NCBI RefSeq assembly: GCF_012273895.1 | Contig: NC_052128.1 | Span: 4,402,001-4,466,000 of the forward strand | Length of the DNA: 64,000 bases | Direction of reading: 5' to 3' | DNA from: Zerene cesonia | Lineage: Eukaryota; Arthropoda; Insecta; Lepidoptera; Pieridae | In this document: piece after piece, positions 1-10,780 of the stretch | Layout: each line of letters starts with the position of its first letter | Position numbering within the stretch: the stretch's first letter is position 1 | Notes under the pieces: model-generated | Told to the model about the DNA's origin: nothing | Database searches by the model: none | Seen by the model: the letters and a program-made list of their open reading frames with translations, nothing else | Translations under genes and position numbers: made by a program

Positions 1-848
1 ATAGTAAATTGATAAAGTTTAATACAATAAATACTCTAAATTAGTCACCGAATAAGTTGGTAAATTGTTGTTTAAATTTAATGTGATTTAAAAGGGTAGC
101 TTCATCACAACTTTATTACTCTCCATCAACATGTGAAACTGTATCAAATATGGTGCTCATGATATAATTAAATAAAAGATTTAAATGTTCTAGAATCTAA
201 ACTTTTGACATTGAAAACATTTTGACAATGTCCCATCCAATGAAAACTATTGTTGCAATATAATTACTCACTTAAAAATATAATTTGCTTATGAATACAT
301 GAATTTCTTCCATTATATATATAATCAATGCATTGTATATTAGTAATATAAGTACTGCATGATATTTTCTCAAGTACATAGTAATATTTAGAAATTAATT
401 GGTACCTACTGTAAAATTATAATTGGGTATTTGAGGTATTTTAATATTCTAGAAATTATTTGATTATTATGGACTGGATAGATCTTGACCTATATTTAAT
501 GTTGCATTTGTGTTTCAAACAAGATTTTATTTATATTTGGTGAAATTTGTTATTTGTCAAACATAAACATAATATCCTCTTACCTTCAATATAATGAACA
601 TATTGCATTAACAATAACAATGTGGGTAAAGAGGGCCAAGTATTTATCCTCCTACTATTGAAAAGTTTATAAAACTTAGAATCCACCTAGACAGTAAAAT
701 CATGAATATAGTAATTACATCCTCAGCCTCAATGCCTTGGAAATAAAAGTATTATTTGAATTTTTGTTATTGTATATTAGTGAGGCTTTCAATGTTTCTT
801 TTTACTAAAAACATTTTTACTACTTCATTCCTCTTAGCATTTTATATA
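1..848. other. AT-rich DNA, no gene seen
   Basis: Very AT-rich sequence with no long reading frame, no convincing splice-flanked coding stretch and no clear repeat. It may be upstream or intronic DNA of the small gene that follows. Confidence 0.5.
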
Positions 849-1449
849 ATGAATTTGAACCCACTATTAATATGGGTGTTAGGATTAGTTGCTATTATTG
901 TATATTCTACAATTATATCACAATTATTAAAACATCAGGTATGTGTGCATTTTCTGTGGACATCTATGTCACATAGTATCTTATGCTGGATACAAACTTA
1001 GCCCCATTGCTAGAAAATAAATATTGTTTATTTTTTATGGTTTTGAAAATTGTTGCAGAATTGATTTGAAAACAAAAATATGTATAGTGTATAGTAATAG
1101 GTCAAAAAGTAAACAGAAATGGTATTAAATAGCAGATACTGACAACTTACAAAATGTTTTTAGCTTATGAATCTATAGTTCCAGTATTTATGGTTGTTAA
1201 TATTTAACATAATATGGTATGTATGCAGCATAGATTACTAATTGTATGAGTATTTTTTTATATTTAAAATTATTTGCCATAATGGTGCCAGAAATATAGA
1301 TCTGTCAATAAGTATTTGTTTCATTTTATGAAGTTGAATTCATTTATGCAATAGCTGCTTATTTATAATATAAGATCACTATGGAAGAGCAAAGATTTTT
1401 GAATGGAGTTAGAAATTTAAGTTTGAATTTGGGAAAACTTAATAAGTAA
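849..1449 (+). CDS. possible small single-pass membrane protein, two exons
   Basis: Exon 849-938 encodes 30 residues starting MNLNPLLIWVLGLVAIIVYS, a hydrophobic segment typical of a membrane anchor, and ends at a good donor (CATCAG|GTATGT). Exon 1375-1449, after a T-rich AATATAAG acceptor, continues in phase 0 with ITMEEQRFLNGVRNLSLNLG and stops at TAA 1447-1449. Together this gives 54 residues: an N-terminal membrane helix and a polar basic tail. The frame stays open upstream to about 756, so the start could be an earlier ATG such as 792, or the exon could be internal to a gene that begins left of the window. I do not recognise the protein. The phase match and coding look of both pieces support it; the weak acceptor and lack of an obvious poly(A) signal count against it. 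Confidence 0.4.
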
Positions 1450-2419
1450 CAAGTTTATATTTATATTAGACATTTATTTCTTAAGCCAAACAGCAAAACC
1501 AATCTTAAAGACAAATATAACAAAAATAATTCTAATGTTCAATTACTTTATAAGTAACACAAATCTTTACAAACTAATACACTACAATACACAAACAGTA
1601 TTTACCTAAACATATAAAGTGTCACATTTTAAAACTAATAATATTCATAAGTAACAATTTGGTCCCTTATAGTTAATTCAAATTATAATAAGAGATTTTG
1701 CAAACTTCAAAATTGTGGTTTTCTACAAATTTAAAGTATTTCATAACGATACAAAATCCATTATCCATTATTTAATATAAACAAATCAACACTACAAATA
1801 ATGAAAGTTGACATTTTGCATGGCTACATTTAATTTGTAAAGATATTAGAAAAAAAAATCTGGAATGTATATTCTAGTTGGAAACTAGAAAAGAACAAGT
1901 AACTGTCAATGATTATACTATTTGAATCATACCATGTCATGCATTAGCTGAAACGGATTGAAATTAATCTATCTTACATACAACTTTAAGGCAACAGTTC
2001 ACTAAGATAATATATATCCAATCTATAAACCTTAACAATCGATAACCTAAATATTATTTGGAGCCTAATTTATAAAATACACATCTGTAATCACAACACA
2101 AATCTAAAGAGACTAACTTTAACAAGATCAGATTTATACATTATCCAGCCCTATGTTTACACTGGGAAGGGATTGAGTATTTAGTTAACATAACATGCTT
2201 AGGTATAAGAATAGTATGTATATAAAATAGTAAAAAATAAATAATATTTCCTTCTATAGTGAAGCAAGACAGAATAAATCCTAATTTCATAGATAATCAA
2301 ATCATAGTCATAATTATGGCAGTGTGTGCCTTCACACATATAATACTTATAAAAATGTAAATATCATTATTAAAATTATAAATGCATTTCATTGGATTGT
2401 CCTGACTCAATGTAAACCT
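1450..2419. other. AT-rich intergenic DNA, no gene seen
   Basis: No coding stretch, repeat or RNA gene recognised. It holds the unassigned 3' ends of the candidate gene on the left (+) and of the two-ORF transcript on the right (-). Confidence 0.5.
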
Positions 2420-3624
2420 TTATAGTTGTTTAGGCTCTTCATTCTTACCAACTTCATCAAATGCAGCTAAAAGGTTTCGTCTGCATTTACTTTCATCACT
2501 ATAAAATATGCCCCAAATAATATACTCACCTACATTCAAAGGGTCTACAGAGAAACTAATTTGTAATTTGAATTTCCGTTCCCACTTTGGACAATCTATA
2601 TTATGACTGTTTCTAGATCTTGTAAATTCAACATAGCCATTGCATTCTACTGCCAATTTGGGCAACTGAGCATTCAATGCTTCGTGTGACCTGTTTGAAT
2701 CTGAGCTAGTTGAAGGCATGCAATCACCTTGTCCATACTCCATATTTTGGGGTGTAGTGGGCTCCAATTTTCGTTTTTTACTCACACCATCACCCTTGTT
2801 GTTAATTTCAAAAGAATTGTTACATTTTATATCATTTGGGCATCTGTCATTGTGTTCAAATTTGATGGAACCATCAACAGTGGCTTTAGAACGTTTTCTG
2901 TCAGTCCCATCAAATTCATCATCAGGCTTGCAGCCGGGTGCCCACTCTGGACTATTGCAAGTTGCCTGAAGTAATTTTCTCTTACCATTTCTCTTTATTT
3001 CAGGTGAGAGAGATGGACTGGAAAGTGACTCACTTTTCCTGTAATAAATTAGTTTATAGTTTAAAGTAACAGTATTAGTGCATACAGATATATGTTGGAT
3101 AGTGCATGATTTGTGATCTAATAAACAAGACATTGTTTAATACAAGGATAAGTTTAAACTTGTTTAGAAAAGGAAAAGACACTTGGGCAATATCACTGAT
3201 TTAATAATTAAACCTATGTTTTCTCTGAATTAATAGTATACTTCAGTCTTAACATCAAGAGAAGAAGAATAAATTTGAATACAAACCTTGGCGATCTAGA
3301 CCTTATCTTAATTTTGTCAATACTATCCACTGATGTAAAATAATGTTTGGAGCACTCTACATCATTTTTTAGAAAGCTAAACACTTTTTTCCTTGTTCTT
3401 ATTGTTCTGCCAAACCACTGGATGGTTATGTCATCTGATAAATAGAGTCCCAGATTTTGTCTTTCATTGTCAATAAAGTGTTTATACCAAGATATAAAGT
3501 TCCTCACATTTTGCTGTTTATTGTTTTTACACCCTATGTTTATGTTAGATTCTTGGATTGAGAAGAAAAAATTCTTGTGTAATTTACTTGTTCCCTTTTT
3601 AGGTGTTTGAGGAGAATTTGACAT
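2420..3624 (-). CDS. uncharacterised protein, probable split NTF2-like fold (second ORF of a two-ORF transcript)
   Basis: Two coding exons on the minus strand, 3624-3287 and 3038-2420, joined in phase (CCAAG|GTTTGT donor, TTATTACAG acceptor), give 318 residues. Residues about 40-110 (WYKHFIDNE..., LYLSDDITIQWFGRTIRTRK) look like the helix-strand start of an NTF2-like domain. Residues about 265-305 (WERKFKLQISFSVDPL..., EYIIWGIFYSDESK) look like its closing strands. Between them lies a polar, basic, probably disordered insert with KRK-type clusters (RKRSK, KKRKLE) that may direct it to the nucleus. The exon holding this ATG starts only 7 nt upstream, directly after a strong acceptor (TTTTATTTTGCAG), so the message must have an upstream exon; that exon carries the small ORF at 3798-4139. 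The fold is inferred from pattern only, and I cannot name the gene. Confidence 0.75.
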
Positions 3625-3631
3625 TGTGCAC

Positions 3632-3794
3632 CTGCAAAATAAAACTACTTCATGTTGATTTGATTTAAATAAATGATATTATTTACAGAGGCAAAGTAAA
3701 GGCGTTATAAATAAATCTATAGAATTACAAATTCAATAAAACACACATTCAATTCTTATTTGAATTATGCTTCAACATTTTTAGTAATACTTAC
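3632..3794 (-). other. intron between the two ORFs of the dicistronic transcript
   Basis: 163-nt intron with GTAAGT at its 5' end and TTTTATTTTGCAG at its 3' end (minus strand). It lies wholly between the stop of the 81-residue ORF and the start of the 318-residue ORF, so removing it leaves GGAGTGCACA between the two frames. Confidence 0.65.
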
Positions 3795-3797
3795 TCC

Positions 3798-4139
3798 TTA
3801 TTTCTTTGATAGCACTTCAACAACTTTTTGTGAGCTGCTTGCACTGTTTACCAAGTCTAACCGTAAAGCGGCCAATCGTCGCTTACTTTCCTCAACATAC
3901 GCTGTGATTGAAAGATTTACTTCTAACAACTCTTTGTGGAGTTCCGTAACGTTTTTATTATTTGCAAATATATTTTCTGAAAGACAAATAGTTGACATGT
4001 GAGTATATTTTTTAACGCATGAAACAAAAGAGAACACACTGGGTTTCTAATTTCAAACAAGTTTTTACTCACTTAAACAGCGAGCTGCTTCTGAGGCCAA
4101 ATGTTCCCTACTTATATCGTCAGATACTGTTGAATTCAT
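3798..4139 (-). CDS. small 81-residue helical protein (first ORF of a two-ORF transcript)
   Basis: Exon 4139-4073 (MNSTVSDDISREHLASEAAR...) ends at a GTGAGT donor in phase 1. Exon 3976-3795 follows a TTTGTCTTTCAG acceptor and carries the rest, including ELHKELLEVNLSITAYVEES and KRRLAALRLDL, to TAA at 3800-3798. The 81-residue product is mostly amphipathic helix with heptad-like leucines, the size and look of small coiled-coil subunits of trafficking or kinetochore complexes, but no family is assigned. Three bases after the stop the exon ends at a strong donor (GGA|GTAAGT), which pairs with the acceptor just ahead of the ATG at 3624. The spliced message therefore reads stop, 10 nt, then the second ATG. 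Confidence 0.65.
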
Positions 4140-4802
4140 TTTATAATAAAGTTTTGTTTAATTCACATTGGAAATTTCAGTAAGTTTGTAACTTTCAAGA
4201 AATTATTCAGTTGTTTCAAAACTTTTTAGACTTTGACATATTGGGCTAATGGCTATGGATAGAGCAATAAGACGCGTTGCTTTTTTTACGTCTGAAGATA
4301 AGGCTTTTGAAAAAAACAAATATTAATACAATTTACCATAAAATGGTAGTTCAAGTATTTTCCGATATTATAAATTTCACAAATAATTTCAAACATTTTA
4401 AACATTTGGTATTTCAACAAAAATTGTACTTCGGGTTAGAAAAAAGTCTTTGATTAGAACATTTTATAATTTTTTAGTTGTGGAAGTTGTGTACGAGAAA
4501 ATCGCAATGCACAATATAATAAATAGATACATTATTATAAAAATTCATCTTTTGTAGCATTCAGCGAAATGTATTAAGAAATTTAATATAGATATATGTT
4601 TCTTAATATATAGATTTCTGACATATTATTTGTAACAAAATCTCTTTTATCATTTCTATTATTCATCTAAATTGAACAATTTACTTTTTTTAGCAAATTT
4701 TATTTTTTAAATAAAATGGAAATTTTTAGCACTAATTTTAACATTTAATAAAATTTTGCCCGCCCCCTCGCTTTTCCATAGACAAAGTTTTAATTACAAG
4801 AA
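4140..4802. other. AT-rich intergenic and promoter DNA
   Basis: Upstream of the two-ORF transcript (-) and downstream of the small ORF at 4803-5075 (-). A possible AATAAA for the latter is visible on the minus strand near 4710-4720. No other gene or clear repeat seen. Confidence 0.4.
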
Positions 4803-5075
4803 TCAGCATTGGATAGCAGAGCGAACAGAATAGCCGCGCTTCTTTGGGAGTGGTAATGTCTCGAACCAATCTACTGCGTTCTCGTGATCATTGACATCGG
4901 CCATTGGTCTATCCTTTGTCAACCAATCATCGAAAAACCAGTGAGGAATATCCGATGTAAGTTTACAATATTTGTCGAAAATTTCTGAGTGCTTGAGAGA
5001 ATTGATAATTGAAGCCAATAAGCAAACTTTCGAAAAATGTCCAGAAAAATTAAATCAAAAAGCAAACGCAGCCAT
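4803..5075 (-). pseudogene. small ORF with in-frame TGA at codon 7, unknown product
   Basis: On the minus strand CAAAATGG at 5079-5072 is an excellent insect start context. The frame reads MAAFAF, then TGA (5057-5055), then runs open for 83 more codons to TGA/TAG-type termination after SVRSAIQC at 4803. The downstream part (for example IPHWFFDDWLTKD and DWFETLPLPKKRG) has a protein-like composition rich in Trp, Asp and Pro, unlike chance frames in this AT-rich DNA. Possible readings are a recently broken gene, a sequence error, stop-codon readthrough, or a true start in a hidden 5' exon (an acceptor-like CACTCAG lies near 4988). Downstream A-rich sequence includes AATAAA. No family recognised; it sits divergent to NF-YA. 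Confidence 0.35.
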
Positions 5076-5081
5076 TTTGAT
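5068..5081. promoter_or_regulatory. YY1/Pho-like motif in the probable divergent promoter of NF-YA
   Basis: GCAGCCATTTTG on the plus strand (CAAAATGGCTGC on the minus) matches the YY1/Pho consensus, which is often found at transcription starts of housekeeping genes. It lies about 350 bp upstream of the NF-YA coding start and also overlaps the start codon of the small minus-strand ORF. The role is inferred from position only. Confidence 0.3.
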
Positions 5082-5424
5082 TACGTAGCATTAATTTCTT
5101 GGTTTTATGACGACACATGGAAAATTCTTGATAAAGAAATAATGTAATAGTTTTCAGGATTTTTTGTCAACTTTCCTCATGATTATTTTTTTGATTAATC
5201 TTATTTAATCAGATACCTATATGAACTATGCGGTATGTGTTTGTGTTGTATTCTCTTAAAAAATCTTACAATTTCTAAAGAACATGCAATTGAATTCCTA
5301 TTTGTGATTTTAAAAAGTTATGTATTTTAATTTTCTATAGGGCTAAATTTAGAAACACGAATAATCTCTAATATGTATTGTACTGTGTTTGACCCTTATA
5401 TTGAAATCAACTTGAATGTTTCAG

Positions 5425-5431
5425 ATAGAAA
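5425..5431 (+). other. 5' UTR end and acceptor of the first coding exon of NF-YA
   Basis: The acceptor TTGAATGTTTCAG ends at 5424, seven bases before the NF-YA ATG, so at least one non-coding exon lies upstream, probably within 5080-5350. Its exact position was not resolved. Confidence 0.6.
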
Positions 5432-8400
5432 ATGGAGCATGCTCAGATACAAACAACTGATGGAGCTCAAGTTGTGACTTTAAATGGTCAACAACTACAG
5501 GTTTTGCAAATGAACAATGGCCCACACATGGTACAAGGCCCCAATGGACAACAAATAGTTGTGCACACAGTACCCTCTACAGCTCCTGCTATACAGGTAC
5601 ATATATGGCCTTGCTTCACCAATAATTTCCGTTACAGTTTCCCTTATTGTAATTTATGTTTAGTTTTGTGAAAGGGCTTTGAATAATGTAAAATAGCCTA
5701 TTTATATAATTAGTTTTATAACAACAAATGATTTTCTGTTATACTTTTAACATAAACTTTTTAATAATTATGTTATTCAAACTGTAATTATAACATTCAA
5801 CAAGAGGACCGGATAGGAAAACCTAAAATTAATATCTGCTGATTTGGTTTTACAACCTTATTATTTAACTTTGAAAAGCACAAAATAATAATATACTTAA
5901 ATAAGTGTTATGGAAAATTATATTGTTGATTAAATATATTTTTTTTAATCCAAAACCAAGTTATTTATAAAATCTTCATTGATATACTATTTGTGAAATT
6001 TCAACAAAAAGGTCCTGAGGACAACCTCCAGTAGAGAACTCCAAAGTTGTACATATTACTGACTAATTAATAACATGAAATTAAAAAAAAATGTTTTATT
6101 TTATGCACACACTAAGATTGGAGCGCCACAACTGCAGGTGGTAGTACCATTCTCCTTTTTTATCTCAAATATCTCATCATACTTAGAAATTAATTTAATT
6201 TTAATAAAATTATTTACTATTTGATTTAAATTTGCTATATAAGTATGCAATTAGAGAAATATAGTTTTTTGTTAAATTTTTTTCGAACACATTAAAATGT
6301 TTTATACATGTTATAAATATTACTTTACAGGTAGCAGCGCCAAATGGACAACAGATACAAGGCTTACAAGTAGTGCCATTATCTAGTATTCAAGGTAAAA
6401 ATCTACATTCACATGCATATTTCAAATAATTTAATACAATGTCATGTTAACACTTCATCATTCACATCATATATACAATTTCATCACAAAAAGGTCACAT
6501 TAAAATGGCAAAAACACATAAATATACTATTATTTACATTTTCAGGTGCTAATGGCAATATACAAGCAATGCAGCTGGTGCAGACACCAGATGGACAGAC
6601 CTTCCTCTACCAGCCCACCACAACCACCCCTCAGCCTCAAATTGATCAGCACCAAGTTATACATCAACCGGCAGGTATATTTTAATGTATTTTAGTATAG
6701 CTTTTATTTTTAAAATTTAAATTTGTAACCTTTTGTTTGTGTAATATTTTCTTAGGATAAGGTTATTATGAAAGTTTATTAAACTTAGATCGATTTTTTT
6801 TACACAAATATATTTGTTGAGCTGGATAAAAATAAAAGATTTTTTTTTCAATGTTATTTACATCGCATCATTCAAGTATTTTATCCCTAGATTTTTAATG
6901 ATCACCAATCTCATGTATTGAATTATGATTTCAGTAATCAATTTAAATGGAAACTTGGTCCAGGTTGCCAACGCAGTTCAACCACAACAAATAGTTAATC
7001 AACCGAATATTGTGATGGTATGTTTTACGATAATGCTTATTTTATCTACAATATTCTTATTAGATATACTTAGTCTGGCCATAAATACTGTTACACTTAA
7101 TTATAAAAAAATATTACATTTGAATTTCGAATCTNNNNNNNNNNNNNNNNNNNNNNNNNNNNNNNNNNNNNNNNNNNNNNNNNNNNNNNNNNNNNNNNNN
7201 NNNNNNNNNNNNNNNNNNNNNNNNNNNNNNNNNNNNNNNNNNNNNNNNNNNNNNNNNNNNNNNNNNNNNNNNNNNNNNNNNNNNNNNNNNNNNNNNNNNN
7301 NNNNNNNNNNNNNNNNNNNNNNNNNNNNNNNNNNNNNNNNNNNNNNNNNNNNNNNNNNNNNNNNNNNNNNNNNNNNNNNNNNNNNNNNNNNNNNNNNNNN
7401 NNNNNNNNNNNNNNNNNNNNNNNNNNNNNNNNNNNNNNNNNNNNNNNNNNNNNNNNNNNNNNNNNNNNNNNNNNNNNNNNNNNNNNNNNNNNNNNNNNNN
7501 NNNNNNNNNNNNNNNNNNNNNNNNNNNNNNNNNNNNNNNNNNNNNNNNNNNNNNNNNNNNNNNNNNNNNNNNNNNNNNNNNNNNNNNNNNNNNNNNNNNN
7601 NNNNNNNNNNNNNNNNNNNNNNNNNNNNNNNNNNNNNNNNNNNNNNNNNNNNNNNNNNNNNNNNNNNNNNNNNNNNNNNNNNNNNNNNNNNNNNNNNNNN
7701 NNNNNNNNNNNNNNNNNNNNNNNNNNNNNNNNNNNNNNNNNNNNNNNNNNNNNNNNNNNNNNNNNNNNNNNNNNNNNNNNNNNNNNNNNNNNNNNNNNNN
7801 NNNNNNNNNNNNNNNNNNNNNNNNNNNNNNNNNNNNNNNNNNNNNNNNNNNNNNNNNNNNNNNNNNNNNNNNNNNNNNNNNNNNNNNNNNNNNNNNNNNN
7901 NNNNNNNNNNNNNNNNNNNNNNNNNNNNNNNNNNNNNNNNNNNNNNNNNNNNNNNNNNNNNNNNNNNNNNNNNNNNNNNNNNNNNNNNNNNNNNNNNNNN
8001 NNNNNNNNNNNNNNNNNNNNNNNNNNNNNNNNNNNNNNNNNNNNNNNNNNNNNNNNNNNNNNNNNNNNNNNNNNNNNNNNNNNNNNNNNNNNNNNNNNNN
8101 NNNNNNNNNNNNNNNNNNNNNNNNNNNNNNNNNNGTAATAAATGTTATTTGCAGTTAACAATTTTCTTTTTTCTTTATTACAATATTTATGGCAAGACTA
8201 GGTATAAGCATAGCTTAGTATAACTAACATGGATGAGAATTTGTGGTTCATTTGCTTTATTTCAGTCAGCTGTTTTGTAAATAACCTTTATCAATATTAA
8301 TGGGCTTATTGTCATGGTGTTGTTTTATTGTTTTTAATTAAATTACACCTATTCTTATCGAATGTAGAGAGAAGTAAGATCTCTTGCGGTGATGTATTAG

Positions 8401-9864
8401 GGTGGCCTAGTTAAATACGCGTGCGCTCAGTTGCAGCGCTAATGAAGGCGAGCGGGTACCTTCGACAAAACGGCAAAGAAGACATTATAGGAGATATTCT
8501 CATAAAGATGAGATTTCCACCAGATGGTGAACAACAGCGCGGGCGGCGGCGCGGCGGCGGAAGCGGCGGGCGGCGAGGACGAGGAGCCGCTGCTGTACGT
8601 GAACGCGCGCCAGTACAAGCGCATCCTCAAGCGTCGCGCCGCGCGCGCCAAGCTGCACGAGCAGGGGCGCATTCCCAAGGAGCGGCCGGTACGTCACACA
8701 CGCGCATGCGCACGTGCTTTTTTACTCCTCCCATACGGATTTTCTTAATACTAATAATGCACTTTTCAGAGTCCGACAGATAAATGTGTTTTTGTTGATA
8801 GTAGTGGTGGCTCAGTGATGAGAACCTCGGACTTCAAAATCGATCAGTCGGGGTTTGAGACCGGGCTAGCTTGCAAAAAATAAATAGAATTTTCTATTTA
8901 TTTGCATATGTGGATAACATCACCACTGCTTAAAACGGCGAAGGAAAACATCGTGAGAAAACCAGCATGTCCAAGAATCAAACGTTCGAAAATATGTGTC
9001 ATTTGCCAACCCGCACTTGGCCAGCATGGTGGAATTTGTCCCTTATAGGAAGCCTGTGTCCCAGCAGTGGGAACATGTATGGGCTGATGATGATGATTTA
9101 GCGTGGCAACTGTAACTGAACAAAGTTTTGCCTAGTGAAGTTTAACTTCTATCAAACTTTTCAGAAATACCTCCATGAGTCGAGGCACAGGCACGCGATG
9201 AACAGGATACGAGGTGAAGGTGGACGATTCAACTCTGGCAGCCGGAGGTCAGTATATTTGTCGTAATATTTTAACTTATAATGTGACTATTGTAGTAGAT
9301 TTTTCATTTTAAACTGCAAGTGTAAATATTGAATTTATTGATGCACGATTTTTTTATTTTTATGTGTAATTTGCACATAATTATTAGTATCACTGGCAAA
9401 CACTTGAAGGATATTGACAATAGACTTTATTCTGTATTTAAAATTTATTTTATTATCATAAAATTTTGTTTGCACATGTTACCCCTTTCCATAATCGAAA
9501 TCTCCAAAGTTGACTGTCAATATATTACCAGATTTATTCTTTCAGAAGTATGGAGACACAGGCCGGACAAATGTCACCTGAAGAACAAGGCAAACACAAT
9601 ATGGAAGACATCAAACCTGACACAGTATCTATTACTATTATTCAGGTATGGATATCCCTTAATTCGACATTTACATTTTATATTTTTGTTAATTTACATA
9701 AAAATGTCGTTTCTTATAAAATATTCTGTTACAAACCATGACAATATATAACATATTAATAAGATGTTTAAAAAAATTGCCTATTTTTCCAGAATGAAGA
9801 ATTACAAGAGAACCAAACTAACCAATGGAGGAGGCTCGCGCCACAGCCGATGCAGTCCACGTAG
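5432..9864 (+). CDS. NFYA: nuclear transcription factor Y subunit alpha (NF-YA)
   Basis: NF-YA joins the NF-YB/NF-YC histone-fold dimer and gives the trimer its sequence-specific contact with CCAAT boxes in the nucleus. Eight coding exons in consistent phase: 5432-5596, 6331-6394, 6546-6674, 6935-7017, 8524-8688, 9165-9247, 9546-9645, 9793-9864 (286 residues). The N-terminal half is a Gln-rich activation region (for example VTLNGQQLQVLQMNNG). Residues about 167-201 (EEPLLYVNARQYKRILKRR to KERP) form the NF-YB/C-binding helix. Residues about 203-224 (KYLHESRHRHAMNRIRGEGG) form the DNA-binding segment, with the invariant HESRHRHAM. Human NF-YA has about 350 residues; this one has a shorter activation region. 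The junction NIVM|MVNN mirrors the human ...VMMV..., so no coding exon need be lost in the 1000-N gap within intron 4. Exon 5 is strikingly GC-rich compared with the rest. Confidence 0.96.
7135..8134. other. assembly gap (1000 N) in NF-YA intron 4
   Basis: Exactly 1000 N, a standard unknown-length gap. It falls between coding exons 4 and 5 of NF-YA, which join in phase without it. Confidence 0.99.
8804..9098 (+). repeat. tRNA-derived SINE in NF-YA intron 5
   Basis: Begins with a tRNA-like head: an A-box-like TGGCTCAGTGATG and a B-box-like GGGGTTTGAGACC, internal RNA polymerase III promoter elements. It continues with a body containing GTGGATAACATCACCACTGC and CAACCCGCACTTGGCCAGC, and ends in CCCAGCAGTGGGAACATGTA followed by a (GAT)n tail. 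This is the layout of a common lepidopteran SINE. It lies on the sense strand of NF-YA, 66 bp upstream of the next exon. A truncated relative lies at 14066-14146. Confidence 0.85.
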
Positions 9865-10774
9865 CACATTGAAGTGGAGTACATTGACAATTCCAGCTAG
9901 AGACTGCCAGTGCTAGTGTTTAGTGTTAGTGCTAAGTGTTATTGTGATGGTGTGAAAGTGTACATTTGGCGTTAGAACACGTCTATTATGTTACTGAGGT
10001 ATGATACTTGAGCTGTATGTCATGTTATGTATAAATGCAGTACATGTTTATTTTACTTGTGGCTGTGAATATGTGTATTGGCATTGTCTACTTTTTCCTT
10101 TCAATTTATTCTAAATGTTTAGTTTCACAGATTCTGCATATGTTCTGTTTAGCTTAACTGTCAGTTAAAATGATGGGTGATGGATAAAAATATCTTCTAA
10201 AAGAGTAGAATAGGCTATCAGGGACAGTTTGAGCAACTGTTGACTGTTTTTTTTTTTCTTGTTATACAGCATTGCAGTTGTGTGTCGGTCAGTAATATAA
10301 TAAATTGATGTTGGAGGAAATGAGGCTAGATTTTATATAAATATTTTATAATTGAATCAATTGTGAGAGGTTTTATTTCTTTTTAATGTTATTCCTAATA
10401 CATAATATCGATGCAGGTCAGTTTTAGTTAAGATACCATATGATAATAATTATGTTTTTAATTTTCAATTAACCTTTACATATTATTACATTTTAATCAA
10501 GGACTTGTTACAATTTTCTTTACAAAATTTTGCTTGTTTTTATCATTTGATTGGTTCAAGCTGCTTTTACTTTAATGTCTGTATAATCCTTTATTTAAAA
10601 AATGTTAAATTTGTCATTTGATGATTTGGTTAAGATATTATAGGCACAATGTGGTTGAAATATTGAGTGCCAGTGTGCAATTTGAATGAGTTTCGGTTAA
10701 ATTATTAAATGTTTGTAAATAATTTTGTAAGTCTAATATATACAAGGTGAATTTTTATATCAGTGAAAGTACAA

Positions 10775-10780
10775 AATAAA
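10775..10780 (+). terminator. probable poly(A) signal of NF-YA
   Basis: AATAAA about 910 bp after the NF-YA stop, within a T- and G-rich AT context. The 3' UTR (9865 to about 10800) shows no reading frame or repeat. The convergent KIAA1549-like gene ends about 900 bp further right. Confidence 0.6.

Noticed and set aside
2500..2545. Donor-like GTGAGT and acceptor-like TTTTATAG inside the last exon of the 318-residue ORF
   Set aside because: The implied intron would be under 40 nt, too short for an insect intron, and the uninterrupted frame looks coding.
2718..2974. Plus-strand frames over 2718-2974
   Set aside because: Antisense of the 318-residue ORF's second exon.
6925..8223. Long open frames crossing runs of N (also at 25862-27114 and 58719-59769)
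   Set aside because: They are artefacts of translating the 1000-N gaps.
8421..8783. 120-codon plus-strand frame rich in Arg/Gly over NF-YA exon 5
   Set aside because: It is a different frame of the GC-rich NF-YA exon, whose true frame encodes the conserved NF-YA motif.
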